This document shows, one piece after another, positions 29,479 through 39,243 of a DNA stretch of 64,000 nt (the stretch's first letter is position 1; each line of letters starts with the position of its first letter). The stretch lies in the NCBI GenBank assembly GCA_026000945.1, contig BNZI01000004.1, positions 1-64,000 on the forward strand, written 5' to 3'. The notes under the pieces are model-generated. The model did not search any database. It had not been told where the DNA came from and saw only the letters and a program-made list of their open reading frames with translations. Made by a program: the position numbers and the translations under genes. The DNA comes from Clostridia bacterium. GTDB lineage: Bacteria > Bacillota > Clostridia > Lachnospirales > Lachnospiraceae.

Positions 29479-31263
29479 TTACTCATCAATTCCTTGTGAA
29501 AATGTTTCTTTTGTCTTTTCTACTTGAATGTGTACTTCTTTTAACTGTTTATCTTCCACAAAGGACGGTGCGCCCATCATGACATCCACACCGTTTTTAT
29601 TCATCGGAAAAGCAATAACTTCTCGAATATTTTCGTCTCCGGTAAGCAACATAACCATGCGGTCAACACCCGGTGCAATTCCTGCATGGGAGGGTGCGCC
29701 ATAGCCAAAGGCGTTATACATCGCAGGAAATTTTTCTTTCACGTCTTTTTCTCCTAGACCAACCAAAGAAAAAGCCTTAATCATGGTTTCCGGATCATGA
29801 TTTCTCACTGCTCCAGAAGACAGCTCTATTCCATTACAAACTAAGTCATATTGATAAGCCAAAATTTCTGTAGGCTCTTTTTGATTTAAGACCTCCAAAC
29901 CTCCTTGAGGCATAGAAAAAGGATTATGGGAAAACTCCAATTGGCCTGATTCCTCTCCTATTTCATACATAGGAAAATCTACTATCCAGCAAAATTCATA
30001 AGCATCCTGTTTTTGATGAGAGGGACAGGCTTGACCTAGCATTTTCCGGAAAACACCCGCTGTCTTTAATGCCGTCATATGATTTCCAGACGTTAATCCC
30101 ACAAAATCTCCAGCTTTCAAACCCAACTCTTGAATAATTTGCTGTTTTTTATCCCCAAGAAATTTAGCAATCCCACCAGTCAGTTCTCCTCCATCATCCA
30201 CTTTAAACCAATATGCTTTTTGATTGGATTGAACTTGCACAGCAGAGCAAAGCTGATCTATCGCTTTTCTGCTCAACGTACAATCGCTGACTACAATAGC
30301 TTTGACAGATTGTGATACAAAAGGCTCAAAACCACAAGCAGACAAAAGACTACTTGCATCTTGAATCACTAAATCAATGCGCAAATCTGGCTTGTCCGTC
30401 CCATACTTTTCTAGAGACTCCGCATATGAAATTCTCCGAAAAGGTGTAGGAGAAACTTGTGTATATAAGCCATACTGTTCAAAAATGGGAGGAAGTACTT
30501 GTTCAATGACATAAAACACATCTTCTTGAGAAGCAAATGCCATTTCCATATCCAACTGATAGAATTCTCCCGGGGAACGATCCGCCCTTGCATCTTCATC
30601 TCGAAAACATGGTGCAATCTGAAAATAACGATCAAAACCCGAGGTCATCAAAATTTGCTTAAACTGCTGAGGTGCTTGTGGCAAAGCATAAAACTGACCA
30701 TGATGATTTCTAGAGGGTACTAAATAATCCCTCGCTCCTTCTGGAGAAGAGCAAGTTAAAATGGGAGTTGTGATTTCCAAAAAATCTAACTCGGTCATTT
30801 TATTTCTTAATGCTGTAATGACTCTACTTCTTAAGATAATTTTTTCTTTGACTTGTGGATTTCGTAAATCTAAATATCGATAATTCAGACGCAAATGTTC
30901 ATCAGCTTCTCTCGATTGCCTAATTTCAAAAGGCAAAGCATTATGTATACATTTACCGATTAAAGTAATCTTTTCAGGTAGAACTTCAATCTCTCCCGTA
31001 GGTAGATCTTTATTTTTACTGCTCCTTTCACGAACTGTCCCTTCTATACAGAGGGTGGATTCTTTATTGAATTGATCCACCACTTCCATCATTTCCTCTG
31101 TTTCAATGACGATTTGCGTTACACCATAATAATCTCTCAATAATAAAAAACCAAGATTTTTACTCACTTTACGTATATTTTCAAACCAGCCTACTAACAC
31201 CACATGTTCATCTATGTGACTTCCTCTTAATGCATTGCAAGTATGAGTTCTTGACTGTACCAT
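29479..31263 (-). CDS. aspS: Aspartyl-tRNA synthetase
   Basis: Class IIb synthetase, 594 residues, bacterial type. N-terminal OB fold (VVLVGWFENIRKVSKNLGFLLLRD), then motif 2 (FDRYFQIAPCFRDEDARADRSPGEF, described by the FRDEDARADR core), a GAD insertion domain between about 290 and 410, and motif 3 GIAPGVDRMVMLLTGDENIREVIAFP. Charges tRNA-Asp. Whether it also charges tRNA-Asn cannot be read reliably here. Starts ATG 31263. It stands alone rather than next to hisS, downstream of the heptose genes with about 210 bases between, and the structured repeat array begins 20 bases after its stop. Confidence 0.97.
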   Translation of the reverse strand: MVQSRTHTCNALRGSHIDEHVVLVGWFENIRKVSKNLGFLLLRDYYGVTQIVIETEEMMEVVDQFNKESTLCIEGTVRERSSKNKDLPTGEIEVLPEKITLIGKCIHNALPFEIRQSREADEHLRLNYRYLDLRNPQVKEKIILRSRVITALRNKMTELDFLEITTPILTCSSPEGARDYLVPSRNHHGQFYALPQAPQQFKQILMTSGFDRYFQIAPCFRDEDARADRSPGEFYQLDMEMAFASQEDVFYVIEQVLPPIFEQYGLYTQVSPTPFRRISYAESLEKYGTDKPDLRIDLVIQDASSLLSACGFEPFVSQSVKAIVVSDCTLSRKAIDQLCSAVQVQSNQKAYWFKVDDGGELTGGIAKFLGDKKQQIIQELGLKAGDFVGLTSGNHMTALKTAGVFRKMLGQACPSHQKQDAYEFCWIVDFPMYEIGEESGQLEFSHNPFSMPQGGLEVLNQKEPTEILAYQYDLVCNGIELSSGAVRNHDPETMIKAFSLVGLGEKDVKEKFPAMYNAFGYGAPSHAGIAPGVDRMVMLLTGDENIREVIAFPMNKNGVDVMMGAPSFVEDKQLKEVHIQVEKTKETFSQGIDE

Positions 31264-31474
31264 CGATTTCCCTTTCTTTCAAAAAGCCTATTCATAAGAA
31301 TCAAGGCTATTGGATACTCCTTATGATAAGAATGTATAAGTCTATTGCTAGCTTTCTCCTACAGTATTGATTTTTTCTATGCCACTTTATTAGATTTTTT
31401 CCACATTGAATGATTCATAATCATCGTCTATACTATACGTAAAATCCTACCCATTTACTGACATGAAATAGACT

Positions 31475-32107
31475 CTAAGAAAAATATTGACTTTCCAACA
31501 TTAGACACCACGTGTGATAAATAGGCAAATGTAATTCCTGAATTTTGTACGTTTCTTCTTCAGGTGCGATAACGGATACATCTGCTAAATTAGCTAGTTT
31601 TCCTCCATCCTTACCACTTAATGCAATGACTTTGAGTCCTTTTGCTTTGGCTGTCACTGCTGCCAATAAAACATTGCGAGAGTTCCCCGAAGTAGATATA
31701 CCTAAAAAAACATCCTCTGCTTGTCCGTATCCATACACCTGTTGGGCAAAAACGGATAAACCATCTATATCATTTAAATATGCTGTCGTTAAAGCAAAAT
31801 GATTAGATAAAGAGATAGCAGGCAAAGCCCCTTGTAACTTTTTAGATAGCTCTTTTCCCATTTCTTCATCTACGGCAAGCAATTTTTGAGTAAAGTCTTC
31901 TTTGACTGCTCGAGGAAGAACAAAACCTTTCATCAATTCTCCTACCATATGGTCAGAATCCGCACTGCTTCCTCCATTTCCTGCAATCAAAAGTTTTTTC
32001 CCCTGATCATAAGCTTTGGACATAAAATGATACGCAGCTTCAATCTGTTCTTTGATCTCTGCCAATTTTGGATATCTATTGATTAATTCTTCTAAATGTT
32101 TATGCAT
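31475..32107 (-). CDS. gmhA: Sedoheptulose-7-phosphate isomerase (GmhA type)
   Basis: SIS-domain isomerase of about 210 residues that makes D-glycero-D-manno-heptose 7-phosphate, the first heptose-specific step. Signatures are LLIAGNGGSSADSDHMVGELMKGF, split here as GNGGSSADSDH, then ISLSNHFALTTAYLNDI and FLGISTSGNSRNV. Start chosen at ATG 32107 (MHKHLEEL) because AAAGG lies 8 bases upstream; ATG 32113 two codons earlier is also possible and the frame is open to 32149. Follows gmhB after about 190 bases and is the last glycan-cluster gene before aspS. Confidence 0.9.
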   Translation of the reverse strand: MHKHLEELINRYPKLAEIKEQIEAAYHFMSKAYDQGKKLLIAGNGGSSADSDHMVGELMKGFVLPRAVKEDFTQKLLAVDEEMGKELSKKLQGALPAISLSNHFALTTAYLNDIDGLSVFAQQVYGYGQAEDVFLGISTSGNSRNVLLAAVTAKAKGLKVIALSGKDGGKLANLADVSVIAPEEETYKIQELHLPIYHTWCLMLESQYFS

Positions 32108-32297
32108 CCTCATTTCCTTTCCAGTCTTTCCAATTTTAAAATTGACCACAACCCAAGTCTAAATCCAGTAAATTCTTAGTTCATCGTCTGTTGCAATCAA
32201 GAAAACAATCGTCTTACCTAGAGTGTAGATCTTCCTCGTATCCTATGGTATAAGCAGTATGCATCTTATACATCTTTTGCTTGATCTTGCAAATTTT

Positions 32298-32855
32298 TTA
32301 TTTTTCCTTCGCTAAAATCCATTCCACGGCTTCAGCTAAATTTTCAGCGCAATACAAATAATCCTTTTCCAGCTGTTTTTCTACACTTTTGCCATGACCC
32401 GTTCTAACTAAGATGGAGGGTATACCAAAATTTTTAGCTGCCAAAATATCACCTTGATTGTCCCCAATCAGAAAAGACTTTTTCCGATCAATGAAAAAAT
32501 CTGTACAAGCCCTCTCCAGCATTCCAACATTTGGCTTTCTGCAAAGACACTCTTTTTTATACTTTCCTTTTCCTTGTGGATGGTGAGGACAGTAATAAAA
32601 ACGGTCAATCTGCACGGACTGTTTAAAAAGGCATTGATTGATATAGGAATGCAAAAGTTGTACATCACTTTCCGTATAGTACCCCCTTGCAATCCCCGCT
32701 TGATTCGTAACCACCAACAATAAATACCCAGCTTTTTTTAATTGTGCTAAAGCTTCAGGCACTCCCGGAATAAAGGCAAATTTTTCTATTTCATAAAGAT
32801 AATTTACTTCTTCATTGATCGTACCATCCCGATCTAAAAAAATTGCTTTTAACAT
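32298..32855 (-). CDS. gmhB: D-glycero-D-manno-heptose 1,7-bisphosphate 7-phosphatase
   Basis: HAD phosphatase of 185 residues. Nucleophile motif FLDRDGTIN (D8, D10), motif II VVTNQAGIARG, motif III KSFLIGDNQGDI, and the GmhB zinc site CPHHPQGKGKYKKECLCRKP (three Cys and one His). It removes the 7-phosphate to give heptose 1-phosphate. The ATG overlaps the last base of the nucleotidyltransferase stop codon, so the two are coupled. The kinase that must make its bisphosphate substrate is not in this window. Confidence 0.93.
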   Translation of the reverse strand: MLKAIFLDRDGTINEEVNYLYEIEKFAFIPGVPEALAQLKKAGYLLLVVTNQAGIARGYYTESDVQLLHSYINQCLFKQSVQIDRFYYCPHHPQGKGKYKKECLCRKPNVGMLERACTDFFIDRKKSFLIGDNQGDILAAKNFGIPSILVRTGHGKSVEKQLEKDYLYCAENLAEAVEWILAKEK

Positions 32856-33598
32856 TATAATAAATTCAACACTTTCATATCTTCTACAAATTGAAAATAA
32901 TCATGAGGCACACCGATGTCCATAAAATAACCCTCTCTAACTAGTCCTCCTATTTTCTTTTGCGGATCTTCCAAAATTTTTGGGAAAATCTCTTGTTCCA
33001 AAGAAATTTTCTGCTGCGCTGGAATCATATTCAATAAATCTTTTTTGATGTAGTATACTCCTCCGTTAATCAAACCCGTTTTTCTTGGTGTATCCAAAGA
33101 ACCTAATTCTTGATGTGATTTTTTTACTTGAGGTTCACAAAATTCTGTAATCCGATTTCCTTCCAATAACACTTGACCATATCGGGAAATGTCTTCCACT
33201 TCTCTCAATACCATAACTGCATCAAAGTTTTCACTTTCCGCTAAATTTTTTAGCTGAATGTAAGAAAACTGAAAAAAAGTATCCGCATTGAGTAAAAAAA
33301 ATCGATCCTGCAAAAACGGCTCAGCTTGTTTGATTGCCCCCGCTGTACCTAATGCTTCTTTTTCTTTGGAATATTGAAAATGCATTCCATAGCTTTCTCC
33401 TGAACCAAAATATTCCTGAATCATTTCTCCACGGTAACCAATAGCAAAAAGAATCTCTAAAATCCCATTTTGTTTTAATTGGACTAATAGGTAATGCAAA
33501 AAAGGATGCTGATCCACCATTGCCATTGGCTTTGGACGATCTGATACCACTGACTGTAAACGGGTTCCAAACCCTCCCGCTAATAATACTGCTTGCAT
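32855..33598 (-). CDS. hddC: Heptose 1-phosphate nucleotidyltransferase (HddC type)
   Basis: Nucleotidyltransferase of 247 residues with VLLAGGFGTRLQ and RPKPMAMV (nucleotide and magnesium binding), LLNADTFF and NGGVYYIKKDLL. Sequence order beside gmhB and gmhA points to activation of D-glycero-alpha-D-manno-heptose 1-phosphate, usually with GTP. The family also includes glucose- and mannose-1-phosphate transferases, so the sugar is inferred from context. Starts the heptose trio and lies 158 bases after the large glycosyltransferase. Confidence 0.82.
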   Translation of the reverse strand: MQAVLLAGGFGTRLQSVVSDRPKPMAMVDQHPFLHYLLVQLKQNGILEILFAIGYRGEMIQEYFGSGESYGMHFQYSKEKEALGTAGAIKQAEPFLQDRFFLLNADTFFQFSYIQLKNLAESENFDAVMVLREVEDISRYGQVLLEGNRITEFCEPQVKKSHQELGSLDTPRKTGLINGGVYYIKKDLLNMIPAQQKISLEQEIFPKILEDPQKKIGGLVREGYFMDIGVPHDYFQFVEDMKVLNLL

Positions 33599-33639
33599 AC
33601 TTTCACCATTCCAAAACTTATCCTATCTTTTTTCCTGCT

Positions 33640-33725
33640 CTCAAATATCTTTTTTCCTATTAGCAAACGAAGAGATTTTTAAATTTATTTTTCTTATACA
33701 CGAAAAAGTGTCACAAAATATCATT
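33640..33725 (+). mobile_element. Short degenerate fragment of the MITE-like element
   Basis: Within the 158-base gap, caaatatcttttttcctatt, gcaaacgaagagatttt and cttatacacgaaaaagtg then tcacaaaatatca follow the module order of the element core at 12.3-12.6 kb. Short and diverged, so tentative. Confidence 0.35.
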
Positions 33726-33756
33726 GACTGCAATGGAAAATTTGTTTGAATAAAGT

Positions 33757-36700
33757 CTAAGCAAAATCTTCCTCAATTAATCGCCACGCACTTTCTACAC
33801 TATAGTATCTTTTCACATATTCTAATCCATTATTTGACATACTAGATAAAGTTTGTACATCTGAATATAAAGAAAGAATTTTCTCTGCCATTTGCATAGG
33901 TGAATCTATCACTTCCATGACACTTTCTGCCCCTAAAATACCTTCCGCTCCTACGGAAGTAGTCACGACTGGTACACCATAATAAAGTGCCTCAATGATT
34001 TTTCCTTTAACTCCCGCTCCATACCGTAAAGGTACAACAGACATACGGCACTCCTTATACAAGCGTTTCAATTCATCTTCTGGAACATAACCCCTTACAT
34101 GAATACCTTTTTGTCCATTCTCATGCTTTTCATCTAATTCTTCTATTTCTTTCGGCACTTGTGAACCAGCAATCACCAAAGGAATTTCTTGCTCTCTAGA
34201 AATAAGAGGATAAATTTCTTTGCAAAACCATAACATAGCATCTTTATTTGGTAAATGGGTAAAACCACCAACAAAAAGCATTCCTTTTCTTTTTTCCATA
34301 TCTTCTGCGAAAATATGTTCCTCACTAAAATGCTCAAAAATATAAGGTCTGATTGCCTTAACTGCCAAAGAAGCGTCAATCACTTCAATCGCTTTAATTT
34401 CAATAACAGACGGGTAATAAGAAATATCCATTTTAGATAATAACGCTAATTCCATTAACTTTATACTATCTGCAAATTTTCTTTTTTCTTCATCACCTGT
34501 AAGTTTATATTCCCTATATTCTCTTAAAAAATGCAGATCATGTCCATAATAAATTAATTTTATCTGCGTATAATCTCTTAAATAATCTACATATTTTGAA
34601 GCAATATGCGGACGATTCAAATAAGCAAATTGAATAAAATCTTTATGCTGTTGTATCCAATCCCAAATACCCGATTCATATTGCGCACCGTATAGGACTT
34701 CAATACCCATTTGTTGTAACTGTGTCGTGTACGGCTCTTCTTTTAAGTAGTTATCAGTAATAAATTTTACGATAAAACCTTTTTGTAAAAAAAGCTTTAA
34801 ATACTGAAAAGTTGTCTTAGAACCTGCGTCTTGATCAAAGCGCGGCACGTAATGATCTACAAATAAAATAAATTTTTTCTTTCCCGCTCTTTCTTTTGCT
34901 AAAAAAAGATTAGCTTGCGGATCTGGAGGATACTGTTTTTCAAACTCATCTTTCCATTTTTCTACTAATTTTTTCGTATTTTCTACCTGATAAGCCTTTA
35001 TTCCTGTTTCTTCATCTTTCCCATGAGAAATTCCCTCGTGATGAACCACCACAGACAAAGGTTGGTATACGACTTGTAAACCCTTTTTTCTCACAGAAAA
35101 GGCTAAATCTGAATCTTCACAATAAGCCGGCGCATAGCGTTCGTCAAAGCCGCCTATTTCTTCCCATAAATTTTTAGGAAGTAAAATGGAAGCCCCAGAA
35201 AGATAATCCACTTCTCGTACATAGTTATATTCTTCTTTAGTCGGATCATCACCTCGTCCGTAATTCCATCCGCTTCCATCACTCCATAAAATCCCTCCGG
35301 CTTCCTGCAATTTCCCGTCCGGATAGACTAGCTTAGAACCCACCATACCGATTTGACTATTGGATTCAATTAAATCCACTAAAGATCTTAGCCAGTTTTC
35401 ACAAACTTCGGTATCATTATTTAAAAATAGCAAATATTGACCTTTTGTCGCTTTCGCTGCTTCATTACAACTTTTTAAAAAACCAAGATTTTTCTCCCAA
35501 TGTATAATCCTTACATTTTTCGTATAACGTTCTAAATCTTTTGTTGCATCATCAGAACAATCGTCCGCCACGACCACTTCATAAGAAATATTTTTCGTAT
35601 TCTTTAAAATAGACAAAAGACAAGCATAAGTATAATGAATTTGGTTATAGACCGGAATGATAATACTTACTTTTGGTTTTTCCTCAATAGAAAATTCCAA
35701 AACACCATGTTCCAAATATCCGGAACCAATATTAAAATCACCTTGAATTTTATTTCTGCCTTCTTCCGATAAATATAACTTGGTGCTTTTGATCGGGTGC
35801 AAAAGACTTTTCTTGGTATAACTTAAAAATTTTCTTTTCTTTGAACCAACTGGCAAAACATTACTCATCTGCTCTTTCACGGTTTGTTTTGCTTTACTAC
35901 TTAATGATTCATGTTCTTTATAATACTCAATTTGTTGTTTTTGTTCCTCTGACTTTGTATTTAAGTCTAAAATCATACTTTCTAAATTTTGTACATGGTT
36001 TTGCGTTAAACGGTATTTCTCCTGTACTTGACGCAATTGATAATTTCTTTCTTTTACTTCTGCTTGCAGTTCCAATATTCTTTCTAGCTGTTCTTGTATT
36101 TTCCCTTCCGCTTTTTGTAAATCAGAAAAATAACTTTTTTCTTGTGCATATTTTACTAAGTAAGCATCTTCTCTACCTAAGCCATGAACATACTCTTGAA
36201 AATGATTCTCCATATCTTGATAGAGATCTAACTTTTCTAGAGAGATACCAAATTCAGCTAAAAATTCTAGCATACTATCATATTTTAAAATGTCCTGGTA
36301 ATGCAAGTAAAAATAATATAGCATCCGGTAAGTGATAAATTCAACTGGTATAGGGAAAGGGAATACCCATTCATAGTCTAAACAAATAAATCCATCTCCC
36401 GCCACTAAAATATTATCAAATAAACAATCAATATTAGATATTTTCAGTGCAGGCGTATCAGGGGGAAATACCTGTTCTCCAAATACCTGTACAAAATGCT
36501 CACTCAAGGAAAAATTTACTTGATATTCTTTTTTAACATCAAAAATAAGATGCAAGACACTGCGAAGATTTTGTAAAAACTCCTTGGGGTTTTGCGTTTG
36601 GATATTTTCATACAGACAATGAGATAAAAGCTTTCCTTCCACATAAGGGTATCTCATCGCCCCATCATATAAAGAAGGCTTTAACAATTCAATATTTTCA

Positions 36701-36876
36701 TTGCAATTTTTCATTTTTTCATATTTAATTGCAAATGACTGTATATGCACTTTTCCGATTTCATGTAAAGCTGCTTTTTCTACATAAATAACCCCATTTT
36801 CTTCATATATAGTCGTTTTTAATTGAAATTGTTTTTTACGCATTTTGTTGTATTTTACAAATTTAATTTGTTGCAT
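33757..36876 (-). CDS. Three-domain glycosyltransferase: kinase-like domain, GT2, GT4
   Basis: A 1039-residue cytosolic protein. Residues about 1-240 resemble an aminoglycoside/choline-kinase-like fold (YPYVEGKLLSHCL, SNIDCLFDNILVAGDGFICLDYEW with the N-and-D pair). A coiled coil follows at about 250-330. A GT2 domain at about 400-640 has KVSIIIPVYNQ, VVVADDCSDDATKD, NLGFLKSCNEAA and the DxD equivalent FLNNDTEV, plus YCEDSDLAFSVRKKGL. A GT4-type domain from about 667 has FILFVDHYVPRFDQDAGS, GMLFVGGFTHLPNKDAMLW and the nucleotide-binding PLRYGAGVKGKIIEALYYGVPVV region. Likely adds two or more sugars to the lipid-linked surface glycan. ATG 36876 follows CCGGAGGATTT. The kinase-like domain may cap or regulate chains, as in Wzt/Wzm-exported glycans; this is inference. 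Confidence 0.85.
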   Translation of the reverse strand: MQQIKFVKYNKMRKKQFQLKTTIYEENGVIYVEKAALHEIGKVHIQSFAIKYEKMKNCNENIELLKPSLYDGAMRYPYVEGKLLSHCLYENIQTQNPKEFLQNLRSVLHLIFDVKKEYQVNFSLSEHFVQVFGEQVFPPDTPALKISNIDCLFDNILVAGDGFICLDYEWVFPFPIPVEFITYRMLYYFYLHYQDILKYDSMLEFLAEFGISLEKLDLYQDMENHFQEYVHGLGREDAYLVKYAQEKSYFSDLQKAEGKIQEQLERILELQAEVKERNYQLRQVQEKYRLTQNHVQNLESMILDLNTKSEEQKQQIEYYKEHESLSSKAKQTVKEQMSNVLPVGSKKRKFLSYTKKSLLHPIKSTKLYLSEEGRNKIQGDFNIGSGYLEHGVLEFSIEEKPKVSIIIPVYNQIHYTYACLLSILKNTKNISYEVVVADDCSDDATKDLERYTKNVRIIHWEKNLGFLKSCNEAAKATKGQYLLFLNNDTEVCENWLRSLVDLIESNSQIGMVGSKLVYPDGKLQEAGGILWSDGSGWNYGRGDDPTKEEYNYVREVDYLSGASILLPKNLWEEIGGFDERYAPAYCEDSDLAFSVRKKGLQVVYQPLSVVVHHEGISHGKDEETGIKAYQVENTKKLVEKWKDEFEKQYPPDPQANLFLAKERAGKKKFILFVDHYVPRFDQDAGSKTTFQYLKLFLQKGFIVKFITDNYLKEEPYTTQLQQMGIEVLYGAQYESGIWDWIQQHKDFIQFAYLNRPHIASKYVDYLRDYTQIKLIYYGHDLHFLREYREYKLTGDEEKRKFADSIKLMELALLSKMDISYYPSVIEIKAIEVIDASLAVKAIRPYIFEHFSEEHIFAEDMEKRKGMLFVGGFTHLPNKDAMLWFCKEIYPLISREQEIPLVIAGSQVPKEIEELDEKHENGQKGIHVRGYVPEDELKRLYKECRMSVVPLRYGAGVKGKIIEALYYGVPVVTTSVGAEGILGAESVMEVIDSPMQMAEKILSLYSDVQTLSSMSNNGLEYVKRYYSVESAWRLIEEDFA

Positions 36877-36901
36877 AAATCCTCCGGCTTCCCCCTTTTT
36901 T

Positions 36902-37810
36902 CTACATTGTACTAAAAATCAAAAAGGAATTCGCAAAATATTCAAATTGTCCATCTTCACATAACTGCTTGTATACTGCTTCTTCATTGAATAACTGGTA
37001 TCTTTTCCGATCATAAGTCACACTAACATTTCCAATATCCCCTTTTTGAGGTAAATACTGCTCTGAATACACAGTATCCGGCAATTTGTAATCTGGCAAA
37101 GGATAATAGAAAGTGTTTTTTTGAAAACCACCTTGCTTTAATAACTTACAAATTTCTGGTTTCGATAAAGTACGTACATGTGACGTAGTCGGATAATTTT
37201 CTATACTTTCAAAAAACTTCCCTGTATGGTCTTCTGCCGCTCCTGAAAAATATTTTAAACCAAACTTATTTTCTATTGCAATGATTAATGTCCCTTGAGG
37301 CTTTAAGTAACTTTTAGCTAAGTCCAGCATTTTTAAAAAAGGCTCTTCTCCCGTACTCATATAACTTGGTGCATATTCTAAAACACCGATAAGTGTAACA
37401 AAATCAAATTTTTCTTCCAAGTGAACATCTTCTAGATTTCCTACCATAATTTCTAAGTTCTGATATTTTCCATGACGCAAGGCATTAATACTAGAACGTC
37501 TTTTTGATAAATCAATACCTACTACCCGCTGTAATTTCCGGCAAAATAGACCCGTCAATGCTCCACAACCTGATCCAATTTCTAATAAAGTTCCGGATTT
37601 AGGAAAATCAAACCACTCTAATAAATTTTCCCTCATATCCGAAAGATGATACAAAATTGCCCATTCTGAATTCTTTTTGACCACTTCATCTAAACTATCC
37701 GGATATTTTTTGCACAGCTCCATCAGCTGTTCTTCTACATCCCCATCGCTATAAATATCTTCCCCTGGATAAAATGTTAAGTTCAATACTTTTTGGATAT
37801 ACTCTTCCAT
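36902..37810 (-). CDS. SAM-dependent methyltransferase of the glycan cluster
   Basis: Class I methyltransferase of 302 residues. SAM motif I is LLEIGSGCGALTGLFC (about residues 74-89), the acidic end of strand 2 is VVGIDLS, then GNLEDVHLEEKFDFVTLIGVLEY. The long N-terminal part carries NSEWAILYHLSDMRENLLEW, typical of methyltransferases sitting next to multi-domain glycosyltransferases in surface-glycan loci. It lies 14 bases from the Wzt gene and 25 from the glycosyltransferase, so one operon. Probable role: methylating a sugar at the non-reducing end, which Wzt-type carbohydrate domains can recognise as an export signal. Confidence 0.85.
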   Translation of the reverse strand: MEEYIQKVLNLTFYPGEDIYSDGDVEEQLMELCKKYPDSLDEVVKKNSEWAILYHLSDMRENLLEWFDFPKSGTLLEIGSGCGALTGLFCRKLQRVVGIDLSKRRSSINALRHGKYQNLEIMVGNLEDVHLEEKFDFVTLIGVLEYAPSYMSTGEEPFLKMLDLAKSYLKPQGTLIIAIENKFGLKYFSGAAEDHTGKFFESIENYPTTSHVRTLSKPEICKLLKQGGFQKNTFYYPLPDYKLPDTVYSEQYLPQKGDIGNVSVTYDRKRYQLFNEEAVYKQLCEDGQFEYFANSFLIFSTM

Positions 37811-37824
37811 TCTCCTACCCTCAT

Positions 37825-39153
37825 CTATTCTAGTATTACCCTAACTTGTGAATCCATATCAAAAATACCAACAGTATTTTTATTGGAAATAACTGTAATA
37901 TTTAAAATGTCATAAAGTCTTTGTAAAACAACAAACTTCCCCTCTTCAAAACCCGTGCATCCTAAAGAAATGAGATACTCTCCTCCTTGAAGCTGCATTT
38001 TTTGTGTAAAAGATACGATATAACAAGAACCTTTTTCCACTTTTTCAAGCTGTTTTTCTTCAATAAGTGTATTTGTTCCTGAAATTTCTGTTCCCATCTT
38101 ATCTTTAATCGTAAAAGCAAAAATAGGAGAAACAAAATTTTCATGAAAATGCACTTTCATTTTAACGGTAAACTCTTCATTTTTCATTACCAAATTTGTA
38201 ATTTCTTCATTTTCATTGAAAAGAGCAAAATCAATAATTTCTCCTCTACCATCCCCATAAGGTTTGACTTGCCTATTCCAATTGATTTCTTCTTTCCACA
38301 ATAAATTTTGGATATTTTTCTCATTTTTCTTAGAAAACGTAGGTTCTTTTTTCAAGCTAGCCTGTGACAGAGATAATTGTTCTTCCCAATTTTTATTTTG
38401 CTCTTGTTGTTGATCTGGATCATACTGATTGACTAATATTTTTTTATAAACATCTACTACTTCTTTTGGGCTGGCATCCATCACCAGTTTCCCTTGATTA
38501 AATAAAATCGTGCGATGACAATATTTTAAAATACTACCCATATCATGAGTCACCATTAAAATAGTTGTTCCAGATTTTCGGATTTCTTCCATGCGTTTAT
38601 AACATTTTGCTTGAAAAAAAACATCACCTACGGATAAGGCTTCGTCTACAATTAAAATCTCTGGTTCTACATTGATCGCTAAAGCAAAAGCCAAACGTAC
38701 AAACATACCACTAGAATACGTTTTGACCGGCTGATGTACAAATTCTCCAATATCAGCAAAATCCAAAATTTCCGGCAACTTTTTGGTCATCTCTTGCTTA
38801 CGGTAGCCCATCATTGTACCATTCATATAAATATTTTCTACGCCAGTATAATCCATATTAAAACCTGCGCCAAGCTCCAAAAGGGCGGAAATCTTTCCTT
38901 GTATTTTTACTTCTCCATTTGTAGGAGAAAGTACACCGGTAATAATCTTTAAAATCGTAGATTTACCTGCTCCATTCGTACCAATAATGCCTACTGTTTC
39001 CCCTTTTTTAATTTGAAAGGAAATATCTTGCAAAGCATAAAAATCCTGATGATAAGAACGCCTAGAAAACTGCAAGGATTCCTTCAAACGGTCGATCGGC
39101 TTATGATATAGCTGATAAACCTTGTTTACTTGGCTTACCTGTATGGCATACAT
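37825..39153 (-). CDS. wzt: Polysaccharide ABC transporter ATPase with carbohydrate-recognition domain (Wzt type)
   Basis: 442 residues. ATPase domain to about residue 245: Walker A GTNGAGKST (58-66), signature YSSGMFVRLAFALA, Walker B ILIVDEALSVGD, switch histidine VTHDM. A linker precedes a C-terminal beta-sandwich (about 290-442; GDGRGEIIDFALFNENEE, AFTIKDKMGTEISGTNT, GGEYLISLGC) typical of Wzt proteins that bind the modified chain end before export. Pairs with the permease upstream. Works at the inner face of the membrane. Confidence 0.93.
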   Translation of the reverse strand: MYAIQVSQVNKVYQLYHKPIDRLKESLQFSRRSYHQDFYALQDISFQIKKGETVGIIGTNGAGKSTILKIITGVLSPTNGEVKIQGKISALLELGAGFNMDYTGVENIYMNGTMMGYRKQEMTKKLPEILDFADIGEFVHQPVKTYSSGMFVRLAFALAINVEPEILIVDEALSVGDVFFQAKCYKRMEEIRKSGTTILMVTHDMGSILKYCHRTILFNQGKLVMDASPKEVVDVYKKILVNQYDPDQQQEQNKNWEEQLSLSQASLKKEPTFSKKNEKNIQNLLWKEEINWNRQVKPYGDGRGEIIDFALFNENEEITNLVMKNEEFTVKMKVHFHENFVSPIFAFTIKDKMGTEISGTNTLIEEKQLEKVEKGSCYIVSFTQKMQLQGGEYLISLGCTGFEEGKFVVLQRLYDILNITVISNKNTVGIFDMDSQVRVILE

Positions 39154-39243
39154 TTTTTACTCCTTAATCAAGTATTACGAAAATCGATCATCAGCTGAAA
39201 CTTAAGTCAGCAGTTAATTTGAGACAGAAAAATTCTTAACAGG

